This document shows, in pieces, positions 51,801 to 63,722 of a stretch of DNA of 64,000 nt. Both the position numbers and the translations under genes were made by a program. The stretch comes from Enoplosus armatus (Eukaryota; Chordata; Actinopteri; Centrarchiformes; Enoplosidae). Within the stretch, counting starts at the first letter, position 1. Every line of letters starts with the position of its first letter. The notes under the pieces are model-generated. The model was not told the DNA's origin and did no database searches. It saw only the letters and a program-made list of their open reading frames with translations. Location of the stretch: contig NC_092198.1 of the NCBI RefSeq assembly GCF_043641665.1, positions 15,467,001 through 15,531,000 of the forward strand. The letters run 5' to 3'.

Positions 51801-54800
51801 TGCCTTGTGCCCATTTTATGGGTAATGCCTTTTCAGTTGCATAATATCGCTCAATAAGAAACTCTGACACTTCTCACCCTGACTACTCTCCTTTTGCTGT
51901 TAAAATACACTCTCTGTAGCACGGGAGTGTGAGTGCACAAGTGTGTTTGTGTGTTTTATGGCTGCAACAAACGATTCTTTTTATGATAGATTAATCTATT
52001 TGTCCCAAGAGCCAAAAATGACATTCAAATTGCTTGTTTTTTAGACCAACAGTTCAAAACTTAAAGATATGCAGTCGACTCTCATATACAACAACAAAAA
52101 GCAGCGCATTTGAGGTTACTCAAACAATTAGTCAGTATCAATTATCAAAACAGTTGCCAATTAATCTTACAGCCGATCGACAAATCAATTAATCAACTAA
52201 TTGTTTTAGCTCTATTATGTTTTAGGACAGTAATGTATACTGAGAACTACTTCACATCACATGCATGCCGCTCAAGTTCTGTTAGAGATGGGAAACAGTA
52301 TTAATGTTGCTGATGAATAACTAAAATAAACTAAAACGATCCAAATATATTTACTTTAGAGTAATTTACACAAAAATGGGCATTTTAGTCATAAATTTTA
52401 GGCATTAATCAGCGCCTCAATGTCGACAAGTGTCATAGATGGCATCTATGTTTGCGTAACCCGACCTGTCGGGTGTCTGGTTCTCGAGGTGTTGTAAATA
52501 AGACCTGCAGCGTTGGTTCACTTAACCGTGTCCTTCTGCTACCGTTACAGAAAGAGTCCTGTGTCTGCAGCTGTGTTGGAACAGAACATCACTGTACAGT
52601 GTGTCACTGCATTTCTGGACGGCTGCCAAATGCTGTTTATAGCTCAGCTGGGGTCAAGTTTGACAGCTCTAATAACCCTGAACGCACTCACCGTCTAATC
52701 CATAAAAGGCTTTACAATCAAAGCCGAGAATGACTGGGCTGCCTGTGTGTGGCAAAATACATCAGTGCATTGTGTCTGTCGGCCTGTTTGTCCAGCAGTT
52801 TAGTGAGATATGTAGCTGTGCAATAAACCAGCAGACTGGAACAATTGAAGACCCTTGAAGGCATTGTTTTAGAGTCAAAGTGTCTTTAATCCTGTTAATT
52901 AAGGATTTCAATTAGTTGGGGATGTTAAAAACAAAAATGTGTCTTAGCCCATGCCCTAAAAAAATACGCTACCTTACACTTCCTACTGTTCTGCACAAGC
53001 AAATCACACCACCTAGGGGAACGGTCGCAGCTGTCATCCCCTCCTGTCTCATCTGTAATCTGTTTCCATAGAGCATTGGATTGTGCTTTCTACTGTAAAC
53101 AAGCAATGATTCAGTGTGTTTCCTCTCCTTTGTGTAATTCCAGATGCCCCCTCCACAGAGCAGCAGGAGCTGTTTACCCAGAAACTCCAGCAGTGCTGCA
53201 TGCTCTTTGACTTCCTGGACTCTGTGACGGACCTGAAGAGCAAGGAGATCAAGAGGGCCACGCTTAACGAGCTTGTGGACTACGTCTCCACCAACAGAGG
53301 GGTGCTGGTGGAATCTGCATACCCAGAGATCACTGATATGGTGAGGAGTGAGGACACACTTATAAGGGGGTTTAAATTCTTTGGTATTTCTCTAAATTTG
53401 TGTGGCCTTTTTTGAGATTTAGAAAATAAACCCATAGCAGCAACAGCAGCATCAATTAATTCCAAAGTGTGAAGTTATGAGCTGTTTCCAGTGTTTATTA
53501 TTAAACAGCAAAGAGGTCTCCTCTCTGTGTCACCGTGTAACATCCTGTGCACTTGAGCAGGATTAAAAAATGGAGGCTGATCGTGTGTCTAGACAGGGTG
53601 TGCCATGTCGGCAGCATGAGAGGAACATGTTACCATCTTCATACCAAACCCCTTACCATACTGGCTCCATTTAACCACAAAATCCACAGTGTAAACACAG
53701 GGAAAGCCAAATATATTTGGTGAATTTGAAGTTTTCTAGTCTATTTCTTTCCTCCTCTCTCTCTCTCACCCACGTCATTACCCACTGAATACAGTGCATG
53801 CGGATTGGAGTCAAGAAGTTGGATTTTGAGTTTTCATTATCTCCAACATTGCAATGTACAAACTGACACCACTTTGGTTGCTCTTTTTAATGTTAATTTT
53901 CTCCCAAAAACATGTTTGATTTTGAGAGTAATGTGTGTTGTCTGTCTGCGTTACTTATGTTGTCTACTAGCTGCTGTTGAAAAGCTTATATGATGACACC
54001 CACCCATTAATTTTTTATAAACCAAGCCACAGTACAGGGAGAAATACTGCTAGCCTTAATGATGTTTGCCAGGTTTGAGGTTTACTGCTGTAACCGTCGT
54101 CTTATTCACTGTGTAAAATGAATCCACTGACTTTAGTCTTTAAGGAATTTACTTGAGATTTAGACCAATTTATAACCTCAGTTTAAACCTAAATAACCTA
54201 CATTAAGCTAAAGCCAATGTCTATCACACAAGACTTCCTGTAGCTATTTCACAACAAACCACATACACACTATTCTTTGTTGAAAAGATTGTACTCTCTC
54301 TTTAGCTCCCTTGTCTCAGTCCCTTTTCCAAACCCCAAGAAGCAGTGCTCCTCTGTGGGCCAATTTTGCTAATGCAGGTCACGTAACATCCTCAAGCCCC
54401 GGGAGATTGTTTTTTTCCCCCTACACATTCATTATAAAAAGATTCCTGCACACTGTCATACTGCTATTTATTTATTTACGATGTTTTGGTCTGCTCGACC
54501 TTCATCAGAAAAAATAGTACTTTCCTCTGATGCACCTATAACATATTCAGGTGTGCGGAGTTTTTGAGGACATGAAACAACTTTAAAATCCTGAGGACGT
54601 TGCTTCAGTGTTACACAAACATTAAAAAGTTCCTCCTTGAATTATCATTATTTAAAGCATTAGATCAAACATATATTTAAAAGCCAGGAGTCTTCTCACA
54701 TTATGTCTGTGTCGTCCATTATTATTTACATGGCAACCTATGTTACAATACATTTGCAAGTGATTCTGTGCTATTTGTGGTTGTCATCCTCGTCTGGTGT

Positions 54801-57800
54801 GATTGTTATCTGCCGTCATGAATCAAGTGTATTTTTAGAAATCTGGAAAAATCCACTCACCACGCATGGGAGTCAACATTGCAACTCATCAGAAAGTCAC
54901 CTGTTGCAGTCACAATTGTATGTGAAAATGACACTTTATATTAAGTAATATTCTCTTATCTGTAGATAAAGTACGGTACCTCCATGTGTGCATTCACTAG
55001 AAAGGTCAGAGCGCAGGGCCGACTTGGCGAAGGTCATGGTTGAGTTATTAACACATTGGCTGTCGCAGGAATCTTGTTACACGATAGTCAGTTTGAAAGT
55101 ATCTTTGGTCAACATGGTATAGATCTGTGTTGATGGAGCAGCCTAGTTTCCTCCTACAGTTCAATAATGACTCATGTGCTACATTGAGAACACATCAGTC
55201 AGTACTGTAGTCAGTGATTCACTCCACACAGCAGATTATCATCATGGATACAAGTCAGCATGTCCACAGCTGAGTCCAGGAGTCTGCAGAGTATTGATGG
55301 TCTGTAATTTATGTCATCCCTTGAAACTATTGATTTTGGATTCAGTTTATTTAGGATTCAGATTTTTTCACTTTAAATGGAGCTAGGCTTGCATTTCCCC
55401 CCTGCTTCCAGTCTTTGTGCTAAGCTATGCTAACCACATACTGGACCTGTCTATGTACTGGACACACAGAGCTGAAAATTATGTCAACCTCCTCCTCTCT
55501 GAGGGAACAAGAGGATTTCACAAACCGTCTGTTCTTTCACATTTTGCAGCTGCACAAGACAACTCTATTATGCAACGGAGTGACGTTGCGCCAGAAACGG
55601 ACGTGGCTCTGAGACGTCTGTTCTCAGCGCCAACTCTTAAGACTACCAACAGCTCGCTTTGCGCTGCGTCATTTGAACAAGGCTCCCACCTGTGCACCGT
55701 GCACTCTGCACGGGGCACCAAAACATTACACAGAGGGGCAAAACGAATTTCAGGAAAGGTCAGGAAAATAAACGGTCGGAGTGCTGAATATGTAGATATG
55801 TAAATAGGGCCCCGAATAGGTTATTTAAGTACTTGCTTCCTTAATTTGGACAGTGAGAGGAGAAAGTTAATAATTTTCCCTGCCTACATATTCATTAAAT
55901 GTAAATTCAGAAGCTTTATTAATTGACATGCGTCTGCCTTAATACAAATGCACCATTCAGACACATTTAGTGCTAACATTTCTTAAGTACCACAATAGCC
56001 CTCTGTCACATTCAGCAAACAGCACTATTGTGCAGCTGTCATGTGCTAAATGTATATTTTGTGGATTAATTTGTCTTTAAACTGCACTTGTTGTGTGGTG
56101 CAGATGTCTAATTACACTACAAGATAAAAGTCATAAACGATGACGGCGCTTGAGTTGTCATCAGAAATGCCAAAAAAATGAAACAAGTAATAGCAAATAA
56201 GTTTTCCCTGGCAGTGTAAGCTTCGGGTACTGTTGCCACAGGCAATGCAAATATGGAGTAGGAGGGTAAATATGAAGTTGACAGCTAACAGTGTCAACCA
56301 CCTTACACTTAATGCCAATGTTTAAACTGGTGCAACATCTGTGTTTAAGATGCAGTCTGTATTAGCAACATGTACTCTGTTATTGTGACAGACCCACCCT
56401 TAAAGCTTCCAAAAACACACAGCAAGGACATCATTTTTAATTTCAAATGCAGAGTCTGCCCTGAGAGTTATGGCTGTTGTCAGTTGTGGCTGCTAATAAC
56501 ACCAGAATTTAAGTAAGTACTAGCTCTGTACCTTCACCTTGTCAGGAGATGGTAAAGCAGCGAAGCGCTACAAACAAGCATAGCAAACACAAATAGCTCA
56601 AATAAACAAAAACTGGGTCTTATTTTCCTAGTTTTACCATCATGCTGATACACTGCTCTGAATTTCACATTTCCCATGTCTGTAGAGTAGTAGGTAGAGT
56701 GGATTTTTCCTAAATATAAACATTGGACCTTGTGGTAAACACAGAGTGGATATATGGGATTTTGTGCTCTTTCTGCAACATGGCATGATTCACTTTTCAA
56801 TGTGCCAACACAGACAGTAAACATAGCAGCAAATCCTCTGATGTCAGCAGTCCAAAGTAATAAAAATCAAAGTGATTAGTGAGTTATGCTCACTCTAATG
56901 CAATTATATTATAAATCATAAATATAGTAACATAAATCATAAATCACTTTAACCAGAAGCAATAAATATCGGATGCTGTTAATTTGCGTTCAGTTTTGGT
57001 GTGTGTTTATTTGAGTAAAATATGCTTTCATTCTGTTTTTACACTTTTTCAATCACGATGTGGCAGAAAACCTGCAGCCAGAAAACTGCACAAATGAAAG
57101 TGTGTGAGCAACAGGTCATCCACTGGATAATGAGCTACTTAACATGTAATAGCTTGCTTGCACATTGCACATTAGTGGCCTCTTGGGCTTTTAAGGCTGG
57201 GGTAGTTTAAATGCAAGACTCCGGCTGGTGCACAGGTATTGTCAGTTGTCTTTCTTAATCTTGTGTATCTATTCAGGGCAGAACGGAGGGACACGGGTCG
57301 AGCTCGAGAGAAACCCGGTTCAGAGCCGAGTGTCTGCACTACAGACAGGCTTCTGAATGAGGTTAGACAAATAGCAGCTGCACTTTCAGAAAGCGGGGTT
57401 GATAATAGCTCTCCCGGATACTCCATGCTTGGCATCACATGATAATGAAGAGGTGAGTGTTCAAAGTGCTGCCCATTATTCTGCGGCAGAGAGGACTGCT
57501 TTGATCACAGAGGTTGTTAGGAGTACAAACGGCAAGGTTTCTCATTTATGGAAAAGGAGGTTTTGCCTCCTTTGCCAACTCTATAATTAGTATATTATAG
57601 AAAATCACTTCTCTCAGACAGTTTTGATTGAATTCTTCCTTTCTGTGCCAGAGATGACTGCAAAGCAAGAAGGGTTGGTTGAAAAGAGCATCTATAATTA
57701 AATAAACTAAAAGCTTAAAAGCCTCCCTTGTCATCAGCAGGCGTACACTGGTTTCACTTAGTTCACAAGTCACTTAGGAGCAACCATTTTAGGATCCTCC

Positions 57801-60800
57801 CACATTACCTTCACACTCACACACAAGTCACTGTTTCCTTTTCTTTTCTCCCACGCTTCCCGTGTTTGCTGTCTTCTCACAATGTTTTCTCTTGTTGTGT
57901 CCAACTGTAGTTATTTTTCAACATTGTGAAATGAGTGGGGGAATTAATTACGCGTGCCGGATACTTGCGTGGTGAGTTATGTAACCCATTATGTTGTACA
58001 GACAGTGTGCATCTCTGAATCCTCAGACAGAATCCCCCCCTTCACCATCCACAATTTTAAATTGTTAGGATTAATGAATTTTGTCATTCCTGTTAGTATT
58101 CTTTGTTGTGCATTTATTTTGGGAATAATAATGCTCAAAGTTACTAAATACATTTCCCATAATTTGGGGGATATAAGCAAAAAATATAATTTTGCCATGG
58201 AGTCTGTGATTCAGCTCTGTGCTACAAATTGACACCATTATAAGCATGCCAAATTTGCCAACTAACACTGGATTACGTTGATCCTGAATACAACTTAAAG
58301 ATGTGATGAATCTTAGCAAGTTCTGGAGTTATATCTGTGTATTTCTGAGTCATGTCTGTTCAGATTAGACTGAGTTTTTAACTTGAGAGGGAGTACTGTG
58401 TTTGACACAAAGTGCAGCAATCAGACACTAAGGGTTTCAAAGTACCTTAATTGCCTTCATGATCTGTGTGTGACAGCCACTGATGCTCCATCTGCTGACT
58501 GTGATGATGAGCAGGCCAAATCAACATGTCAAACTACAATAACTGACTTTCCATTGTGTTTTTAACACCTGCATGCATCCCTTTCATCTCATGCAGTATC
58601 TTTGGCTCACAGTTTAATAACCTCAATGGAGACAGGTTGCTGGAGCAGTTCTGTGACGTTAAATAGGATCCTTATTAAACACCTTACTGGCTATACCAGG
58701 CTGTGTGTGGTTCAGATTATGCTCCTGTGTGCACCAATGCCACCAACCCCACCATTTATCTTGACTTTGTGAGCATTTGTTCCTCAGAGCACTCCTCTGG
58801 AAACATGGGCATCACACTGACGCGCAATGTCTCGCCTGGCAACCCACTCTGTGAGTCATCTGATTCCAGCTCAGCCAATGATGTGCCTCACACCAGGGAA
58901 AGCAAAGTAGTATGCCACAGAGAGCTCATAGAGGTGGCATACTGATTTATTCATCTGCCCCATTATCAGCATCTGCATACATCTGCATACTCTGCAGACA
59001 TTCAGTATCCGTGTCAGGTTAAAACTTGACTCAGATAAATACAGTACACACAACTGGACCCGGCAGGTGAGAGGCTGCTGCAGTGGAGGAAATCCTAATC
59101 TGCTTACATTTACCTGTGTGCACAGACAGAAAATTAATCTGCAGCAATTTTGATAATAAATTAATCGCTTAAGTGATTTTTTTTTTTTTTAAAGCAGAAA
59201 TGCCACAAATTTACTGCTTCCAGCTTCTTAAATGTGAATTTTTCCCAGTTTTCTTTGTCTTCTATGATAGAAAATTTAAAAAGCAAGCAATTTGAAGATA
59301 TCAGCAATGAGGTCGAGAAAAATATGATGGCCATTTTTTGCTATTTTAGACATTTTAGATACTAAATGATGAATTGCAGAATAGAGATAATAATTTTGCC
59401 TGTTTATTTGTCTTTTGTTTCAAAACTACATCGGCTGCTTTATTGACACTGAAGTACTGAGGTGTACTGCCGGGCACAGTGGTGACTTTCAAATGTATTT
59501 GTGGGTATCTGGTGAATTCTTATATGTGCCTGACTTTATTGCAGAGTTGTGAAAAGTCCAACGAGTGAATTGCTGTGTGTATAAAGCATGCAGGCAGTCA
59601 GCCGGTTCTGATGCTGTTTGACTGAGATGCTCGATGTGAGCGAGTTTGAAAATTGTACAATCGTTTCCAGATGTTGTTTTCAGCAGCTCAGACACAGCTG
59701 CAGTACACTGTCAGACTTCTCTAAACTAACAGGAAGGACACAAGCAGGCAAATAACAGCTCAGTACAACAGTGGAGAGCTGAAGGGCATCTCCAAATGCT
59801 CAGCTCATTCAGCCTTGAAGGGGATGGGCTACAGCAGCACGAGATCATGCTGGGTACCATTCCTTTCAGCTTATAACAAGGTCAGGATCAACATGGTCAT
59901 GTGAAAATCAAAACCAGATCGTCTGAATGTCTCAGCACCTAAGCTTTGTTGCTGTTTAGTGTGTAATGTCACAAAGCCCTCATCATCTCCGGATGGTTCC
60001 TGGAATATTATAGTGGCTTTGGTTTGTGCGAGAGCTGCAGCCAAAACATGTCCTATAAAAAAACCCCGTAGTTGTAACTCTTCTCTCAGATCCTACCCAG
60101 ACATTAATAAAGAATCTCAAGCAAGAAAATATTAGAGGAGAAGGAGTTGGAATATTCATTTTGGGATCATTTACGTTAGAATGTAGCCCGTAGCAACCAA
60201 TTCATTCTTTGGCTTATTAGTTCAGTGTCCATGCTTTGTTTTTACCATTTCCACCAATGGCATTTCAGCTAGCTGGTTCAGAAATGAAACTCCCTTGCAA
60301 AGTTTTTTCTGTGGGTTTTTCAGCTTGTCAGATTTTTGGGCCTCTGTCAGGTTTGAAATTCCTTTGCCGCCTTCTTCTCCCATTAGTGTCATTTGGATTT
60401 TCCAGCTGCCAATAAGTAATTTGATGTTGTCTTTATCACTTCAGCATGAGAGTGTGCACCCAGTCACATAATGCCAGCTTTTCCAGCTCCCCGCTGCTAT
60501 GTGTGTCGCTCTTGAATGTGTCCTTGCTAAAAATAACAAGGTGGGATAGAGGTGGCGGTGACCTGTCTACCACGATTGTCTTTGGTACAGGATTTTAATA
60601 CGGGGGTTGTGGCAGTTTTTATCCAACCCCACTGTGTTTTTGTGGTGTTATAAAACATCAGTTAAATTAAACATGCTCAGAAAATTGTAGCTTTCCACTC
60701 CATTTAGCAAGCTGCCAGTGATGTTCATGCATGCGTGTTTGTATTAGATTCCTCTTGGGTTGCACCACCAGTTCTGGAGAATTCAGAACGGTGACTTAAT

Positions 60801-61655
60801 ATTGAGTGTAGATCCAGTTGAGATGACGCTTGGCTTGATTCTCAAAATGCACCTTGACCACTTGTAACAGCTTGTAGTCAAATTTCCCACCCACATTTAT
60901 TTAATCTCTGTGAAACTGTAATAGCTGCTTATCACAAACAAAACCCAGCCATACAGCTCTCTTGGTACCTTGCTTCAGGCACAAACTCAGTTACCTCGTC
61001 TTGGTTGTTTGGTGTGCAGGCAAATTAACTGTAACCAAATTTAGTGCGAGGTTTATCACACTGTCCTCTTCATTCACACTACGCTACTTACAGTATGTGG
61101 TTAAAAATAAAGGTAAGAGGAGCTGTACCAATTGCAGTAGCAGTTTTTAAATAATGCCACAAGCCGCTTGTGTTATTAGACGTGTGTTGTCGTTGACGTG
61201 TTTGGTGAAAGTGACTAATGTGCTTCATCGGCATAGAACAATCATAATAATCAGTCACAGAAACAAGAAAATGGCCCCCTTTTTACGCAAACATTGCATG
61301 TCATTTCATTAGAAGTGTTCTCTGTTTTCTTCCTCCCCCTTCAGATCTGCACCAATATATTCAGGACTCTTCCACCGAGTGAAAACCCTGATTTTGACCC
61401 AGAGGAGGATGAACCCACTCTAGAGGCTTCCTGGCCTCACGTTCAAGTAAGGATCTCATATTTCTGTCCTTATCACCTCTTTACATTACATCATTATGTG
61501 TTTTGAAGTAGTAACAAGGTGCATATTTTCTATTTATTTTTTAATTTTCCCTTATCTTCCAGCTGGTCTACGAGTTTCTCCTACGCTTTCTAGAGAATCC
61601 GGACTTCCAGCCCAGCATTGCAAAGCGCTACATTGATCAGAAATTTGTTCTGCAG
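36771..61655 (+). CDS. ppp2r5a: PP2A regulatory subunit B56-alpha, 5' part (exons 1-4); continues off the right edge
   Basis: Coding exons 36771-36918, 53144-53340, 61345-61446 and 61563-61655 join in frame to 180 residues with GT-AG junctions. The N-terminus begins [17 protein letters not shown], then a basic Lys/Arg-rich stretch, then the start of the B56 HEAT-repeat domain ([74 protein letters not shown]). The leader and the LPQLKD junction fit the alpha isoform better than the other B56 paralogues. Family knowledge: B56 subunits dock LxxIxE-containing substrates to PP2A; the human alpha form is about 486 residues, so the substrate-groove repeats lie outside the window. The next expected exon (LLELFDSED region) is not present before 64000. 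The N-terminus lacks about ten Ser/Ala/Pro-rich residues found in human. Confidence 0.95.
39157..39171 (+). repeat. Poly-T run (15 T)
   Basis: Fifteen consecutive T in ppp2r5a intron 1. It could be the tail of a minus-strand retroelement, but no body was recognised. Confidence 0.8.
42052..42067 (+). repeat. Poly-A run (16 A)
   Basis: Sixteen A residues in ppp2r5a intron 1, about 260 bases before a hAT-like fragment. It probably arose by slippage or from a retroelement tail. Confidence 0.8.
42330..42476 (-). mobile_element. hAT-like non-autonomous element fragment
   Basis: Contains GATGGACATTTCCACTATTTC, CTGACATTTTATAGCC, and ends ATAATCATTAGTTGCAGCCTA. The GTTGCAGCC terminus and preceding AATAAT phrase are typical of the family seen at 11.2-12.0 kb and 52 kb. 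Only one end is recognisable. Strand is assigned by similarity to the other copies and is tentative. Confidence 0.5.
44340..44930 (+). mobile_element. Probable hAT-like DNA transposon remnant
   Basis: The BED-finger coding fragment at 44568-44777 is flanked by mirrored AT-rich phrases: ATTCGAAATTTGAAC on the left (about 44358-44372) and GTTTGAATTTGAACGTG on the right (about 44882-44898). They look like decayed inverted ends, preceded by GGTCACC on the left and followed by a GTGAGCC-like end on the right. No 8-bp target-site duplication is clear, so the borders are approximate. If correct, the element kept only the DNA-binding start of its transposase. Confidence 0.4.
44568..44777 (+). pseudogene. 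BED-type zinc-finger fragment of a hAT/ZBED transposase
   Basis: This frame is open for 69 codons between TAG (44565-44567) and TGA (44775-44777), has no Met start and encodes [17 protein letters not shown] then [17 protein letters not shown]. The pattern is C-x2-C-x15-H-x3-C with the TTNLxxHL core that defines BED fingers at the N-terminus of hAT transposases and ZBED proteins; the final His is replaced by Cys, which the family tolerates. The conserved Trp/Phe block that should precede it, and the catalytic RNase-H-like domain, are absent. It sits in ppp2r5a intron 1 and is most likely a dead remnant. Confidence 0.6.
49089..49574. mobile_element. MITE with 14-bp perfect terminal inverted repeats (486 bp)
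   Basis: The left end AAAGGTCCCATATT (49089-49102) and right end AATATGGGACCTTT (49561-49574) are exact reverse complements. TTAA-containing sequence flanks both ends, but because the TIR begins with A-rich bases the target-site duplication cannot be set uniquely. The interior has no transposase frame. Similar 'aaaggtcccat' elements are common in teleosts. It lies in ppp2r5a intron 1. Confidence 0.8.
51957..52216 (+). mobile_element. hAT-like non-autonomous element, near full length
   Basis: The left end GGCTGCAACAAACGATT and right end AACTAATTGTTTTAGCTC form an imperfect inverted terminal repeat. The middle has the family phrases AATTGCTTGTTTTTTAGACC and AACAGTTCAAAACTTAAAG. Length is about 260 bp with no coding capacity. 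It is the most intact copy of this family in the window. Confidence 0.55.
53341..61344. other. ppp2r5a intron 2 (8.0 kb)
   Basis: No additional B56 exon is readable. It holds a hAT-like copy (59128-59400), a short fish repeat phrase near 55395-55440 (CTTCCAGTCTTTGTGCTAAG) and CpG-bearing pockets at about 55570-55790 and 57280-57430. Otherwise AT-rich DNA without recognised features. Confidence 0.6.
59128..59400 (-). mobile_element. hAT-like non-autonomous element, decayed copy
   Basis: Starts near TAATCTGCAGCAATTTTGAT and contains the family phrases CTTCTTAAATGTGAATTTTTC and CTTCTATGATAGAAAATTT, followed by GACATTTTAGATACTAAATG. It includes a 14-T run. Orientation is opposite to the copy at 51957 by comparison of phrase order. 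Confidence 0.45.
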
Positions 61656-62149
61656 GTAGGAGTCTTTTTTTCTGAAAACGTGTTGCATGATGCAGTTGTT
61701 TCATGATAATGAATGTGTAAATGTATCAACAGGTTCAAGGTTAACCTACTTTATTAAAGTAAGACAAAGTTGTCAGTTACAGGCATTTATCTTGGTTCCT
61801 GGTAATATAGATATTTTCTTAGATCACATTAGGAATACACCTTCATCAATAGTTTGCGTAACGGCACATGCCTTAATGCAGGCTGTTTGTTTGCAGGCAG
61901 ACAAACCTCAGGTCACAGCAATGACAGCGAACAAAAAGTAGCTAAATTAAACAAAAAACTTGAGAAGACAGAAGGAGGACACACTGCACTTTGTCCTTCT
62001 AAAATCAATAATAAATAATGATACATAAACATTTAGGTAATCAATGTCATAATTGTAGGTAGGAGGAGACTACTAGCTGGCTGTTGAGCTGGGAGTGTTG
62101 TGACAGCTCGAGTGCTGCAGTTATTTTCATATGATAAAATTTACATAAC

Positions 62150-62310
62150 AAATCTTCAAATGTCTTGTTTCATCCGACCAGCAGTCCAAAACTTGAAGAG
62201 AATTAGTTTACTGTTACAGATGTAAGAAAGCCTGAAAATATTCACATTTAAGAAGCTGCAATCTTTGAGTTTCTTGGAAAATTACTTAAAAATTGATTAA
62301 TCGTGATGTG
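62150..62310 (+). mobile_element. hAT-like non-autonomous element fragment
   Basis: Contains AAATGTCTTGTTTCATCCGAC, CAGCAGTCCAAAACTTGAAG and GAAAATATTCACATTTAAG, the internal phrases of the family, ending near AAAAATTGATTAATCG. The terminal repeats are not preserved. Confidence 0.45.
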
Positions 62311-63707
62311 TTCAACAACCTTACAGTTTGATTGGTTTGATGAGTCAAACCATTAATACGTTGTAGTTGGCTACATCTGCCCTGGCTCAGTACCCACCTA
62401 CTGCAGGAATGCGTCGTTTCTTGTATGAAGCTGCAGAGCGACAGGGGACCACAGGGCCTGGAATGTTGGCTGGGCCACATCCGAGGTGCCTGGACTGACT
62501 TTCCATGATGTGAGTGTGTCGTGGGGGAGCTTTAAATAACTGCCCGTGGTTTACTCTTCAGGTTGAGGGAAGAGGGCTGTGGCTGGAGCAGAGGGAATGA
62601 GGTGGAGGATTGGGGGGCAATAAAGGCAGGGAAAGAAGGCCAGGTGGTTTTGTTAATTCCAGTTATCATAATACACACAGCATAGGAATAGGTCTCCAAA
62701 TATCCCTCTGAGATGTTCACATATATATTCACCATACAGGTCGAAGCACAAGGGTGGCCGGCACGCAGCGTCCCGAGGGAAGGCTCAGGTTTAGTGGTTT
62801 GCTCAAGGGCATTTTGAATCAAAAAGAGGAGGTGCTAGGGCATCCACACAAAGCCAGAAAATGGGGAATCCTTGTTAGAGAACTCTGGGTGTACCGTAGT
62901 TTGTTTTAGACAGCACTTTGCACCTCAAATACATAAGACCTAAGACAAACCCTGAAGTGACCGTGCTCATTACTGGTATTTACATTTCTGCATGTACTTT
63001 TCAAGGTGTTTCTGTTATTGCTTTTAGGAATGGGTGTGGAGTGATACAAACATGCAGCATAGCAGCTCAGTGTGGAAAGAAATGTTTTGATGTCAACTTT
63101 GATTTAGTCAGTTCTTTGTGAAACTGTGTACCTGTTGTGTGTAATCATGCTGTTCCACACATATTTTTAATTTAGCTGGGAGATACTGTACTTTGACAAG
63201 AAGTAAGCTAACTCTTAGCATGTGGAGGGAATACACCTGGCAGAATTATATCCAGGGAGCAGTGAAGTGACCAATGATACTTCAATCCTACAACATCCTG
63301 AAGTGACAAAAACCATTACACAAGTTTTATATCCTTTTAAGCAGCTCCGTAAGACCCAGGTCACCACTTGTTTTCTGCCCTACTCACCAGTTAACAGCAT
63401 ATTTTGGTCCCTGAATACAGAGCTTTAAAACTAGCCCTGCTCCGGTGCTACTGGATCAACTAGTGCAGAGCACAGCTGCTGCAGAAAACAGCCTTCGACA
63501 TGGGAAAACAACCATATGTGGAGCTAAGAGCTGAACATGTGGTCAGACACGTGGTCAGGGTGTATTTTAGGCTTTTTTATGTCAGGGATCACTGGTAAAA
63601 TGTTACGGAGTGTGTCTGTGTTGGCATGAGGGATCTGCTGTTTGTTTTCACAAGCTTATGATGATTTGATGGATTTAAATCCATACCTGAGTCAGAAAGA
63701 GTTTCAT

Positions 63708-63722
63708 TAGTAGTAGTAGTAG
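63708..63722 (+). repeat. TAG trinucleotide microsatellite (5 units)
   Basis: Five TAG units in ppp2r5a intron 4. Short and possibly polymorphic. Confidence 0.8.

Larger units (their letters stand above)
36919..53143. other. ppp2r5a intron 1 (16.2 kb)
   Basis: No B56-like or other conserved host coding exon is readable on either strand. Recognised contents are a hAT-like fragment (42330-42476), a BED zinc-finger remnant (44568-44777), a MITE (49089-49574), a hAT-like copy (51957-52216) and homopolymer runs at 39157-39171 and 42052-42067. The remaining sequence is AT-rich and featureless to my reading. Long first introns often hold enhancers, but none can be named. Confidence 0.6.

Noticed and set aside
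54475..54515. CGATGTTTTGGTCTGCTCGACCTTCATCAG
   Set aside because: It resembles a phrase frequent in fish repeats, but the surrounding sequence gives no element borders, so it was not listed as a mobile element.
55417..55803. 128-codon open frame in ppp2r5a intron 2
   Set aside because: No recognisable domain, no splice logic, and it includes a common fish repeat phrase at its start; overlapping frames on both strands are also open, which indicates composition and not coding.
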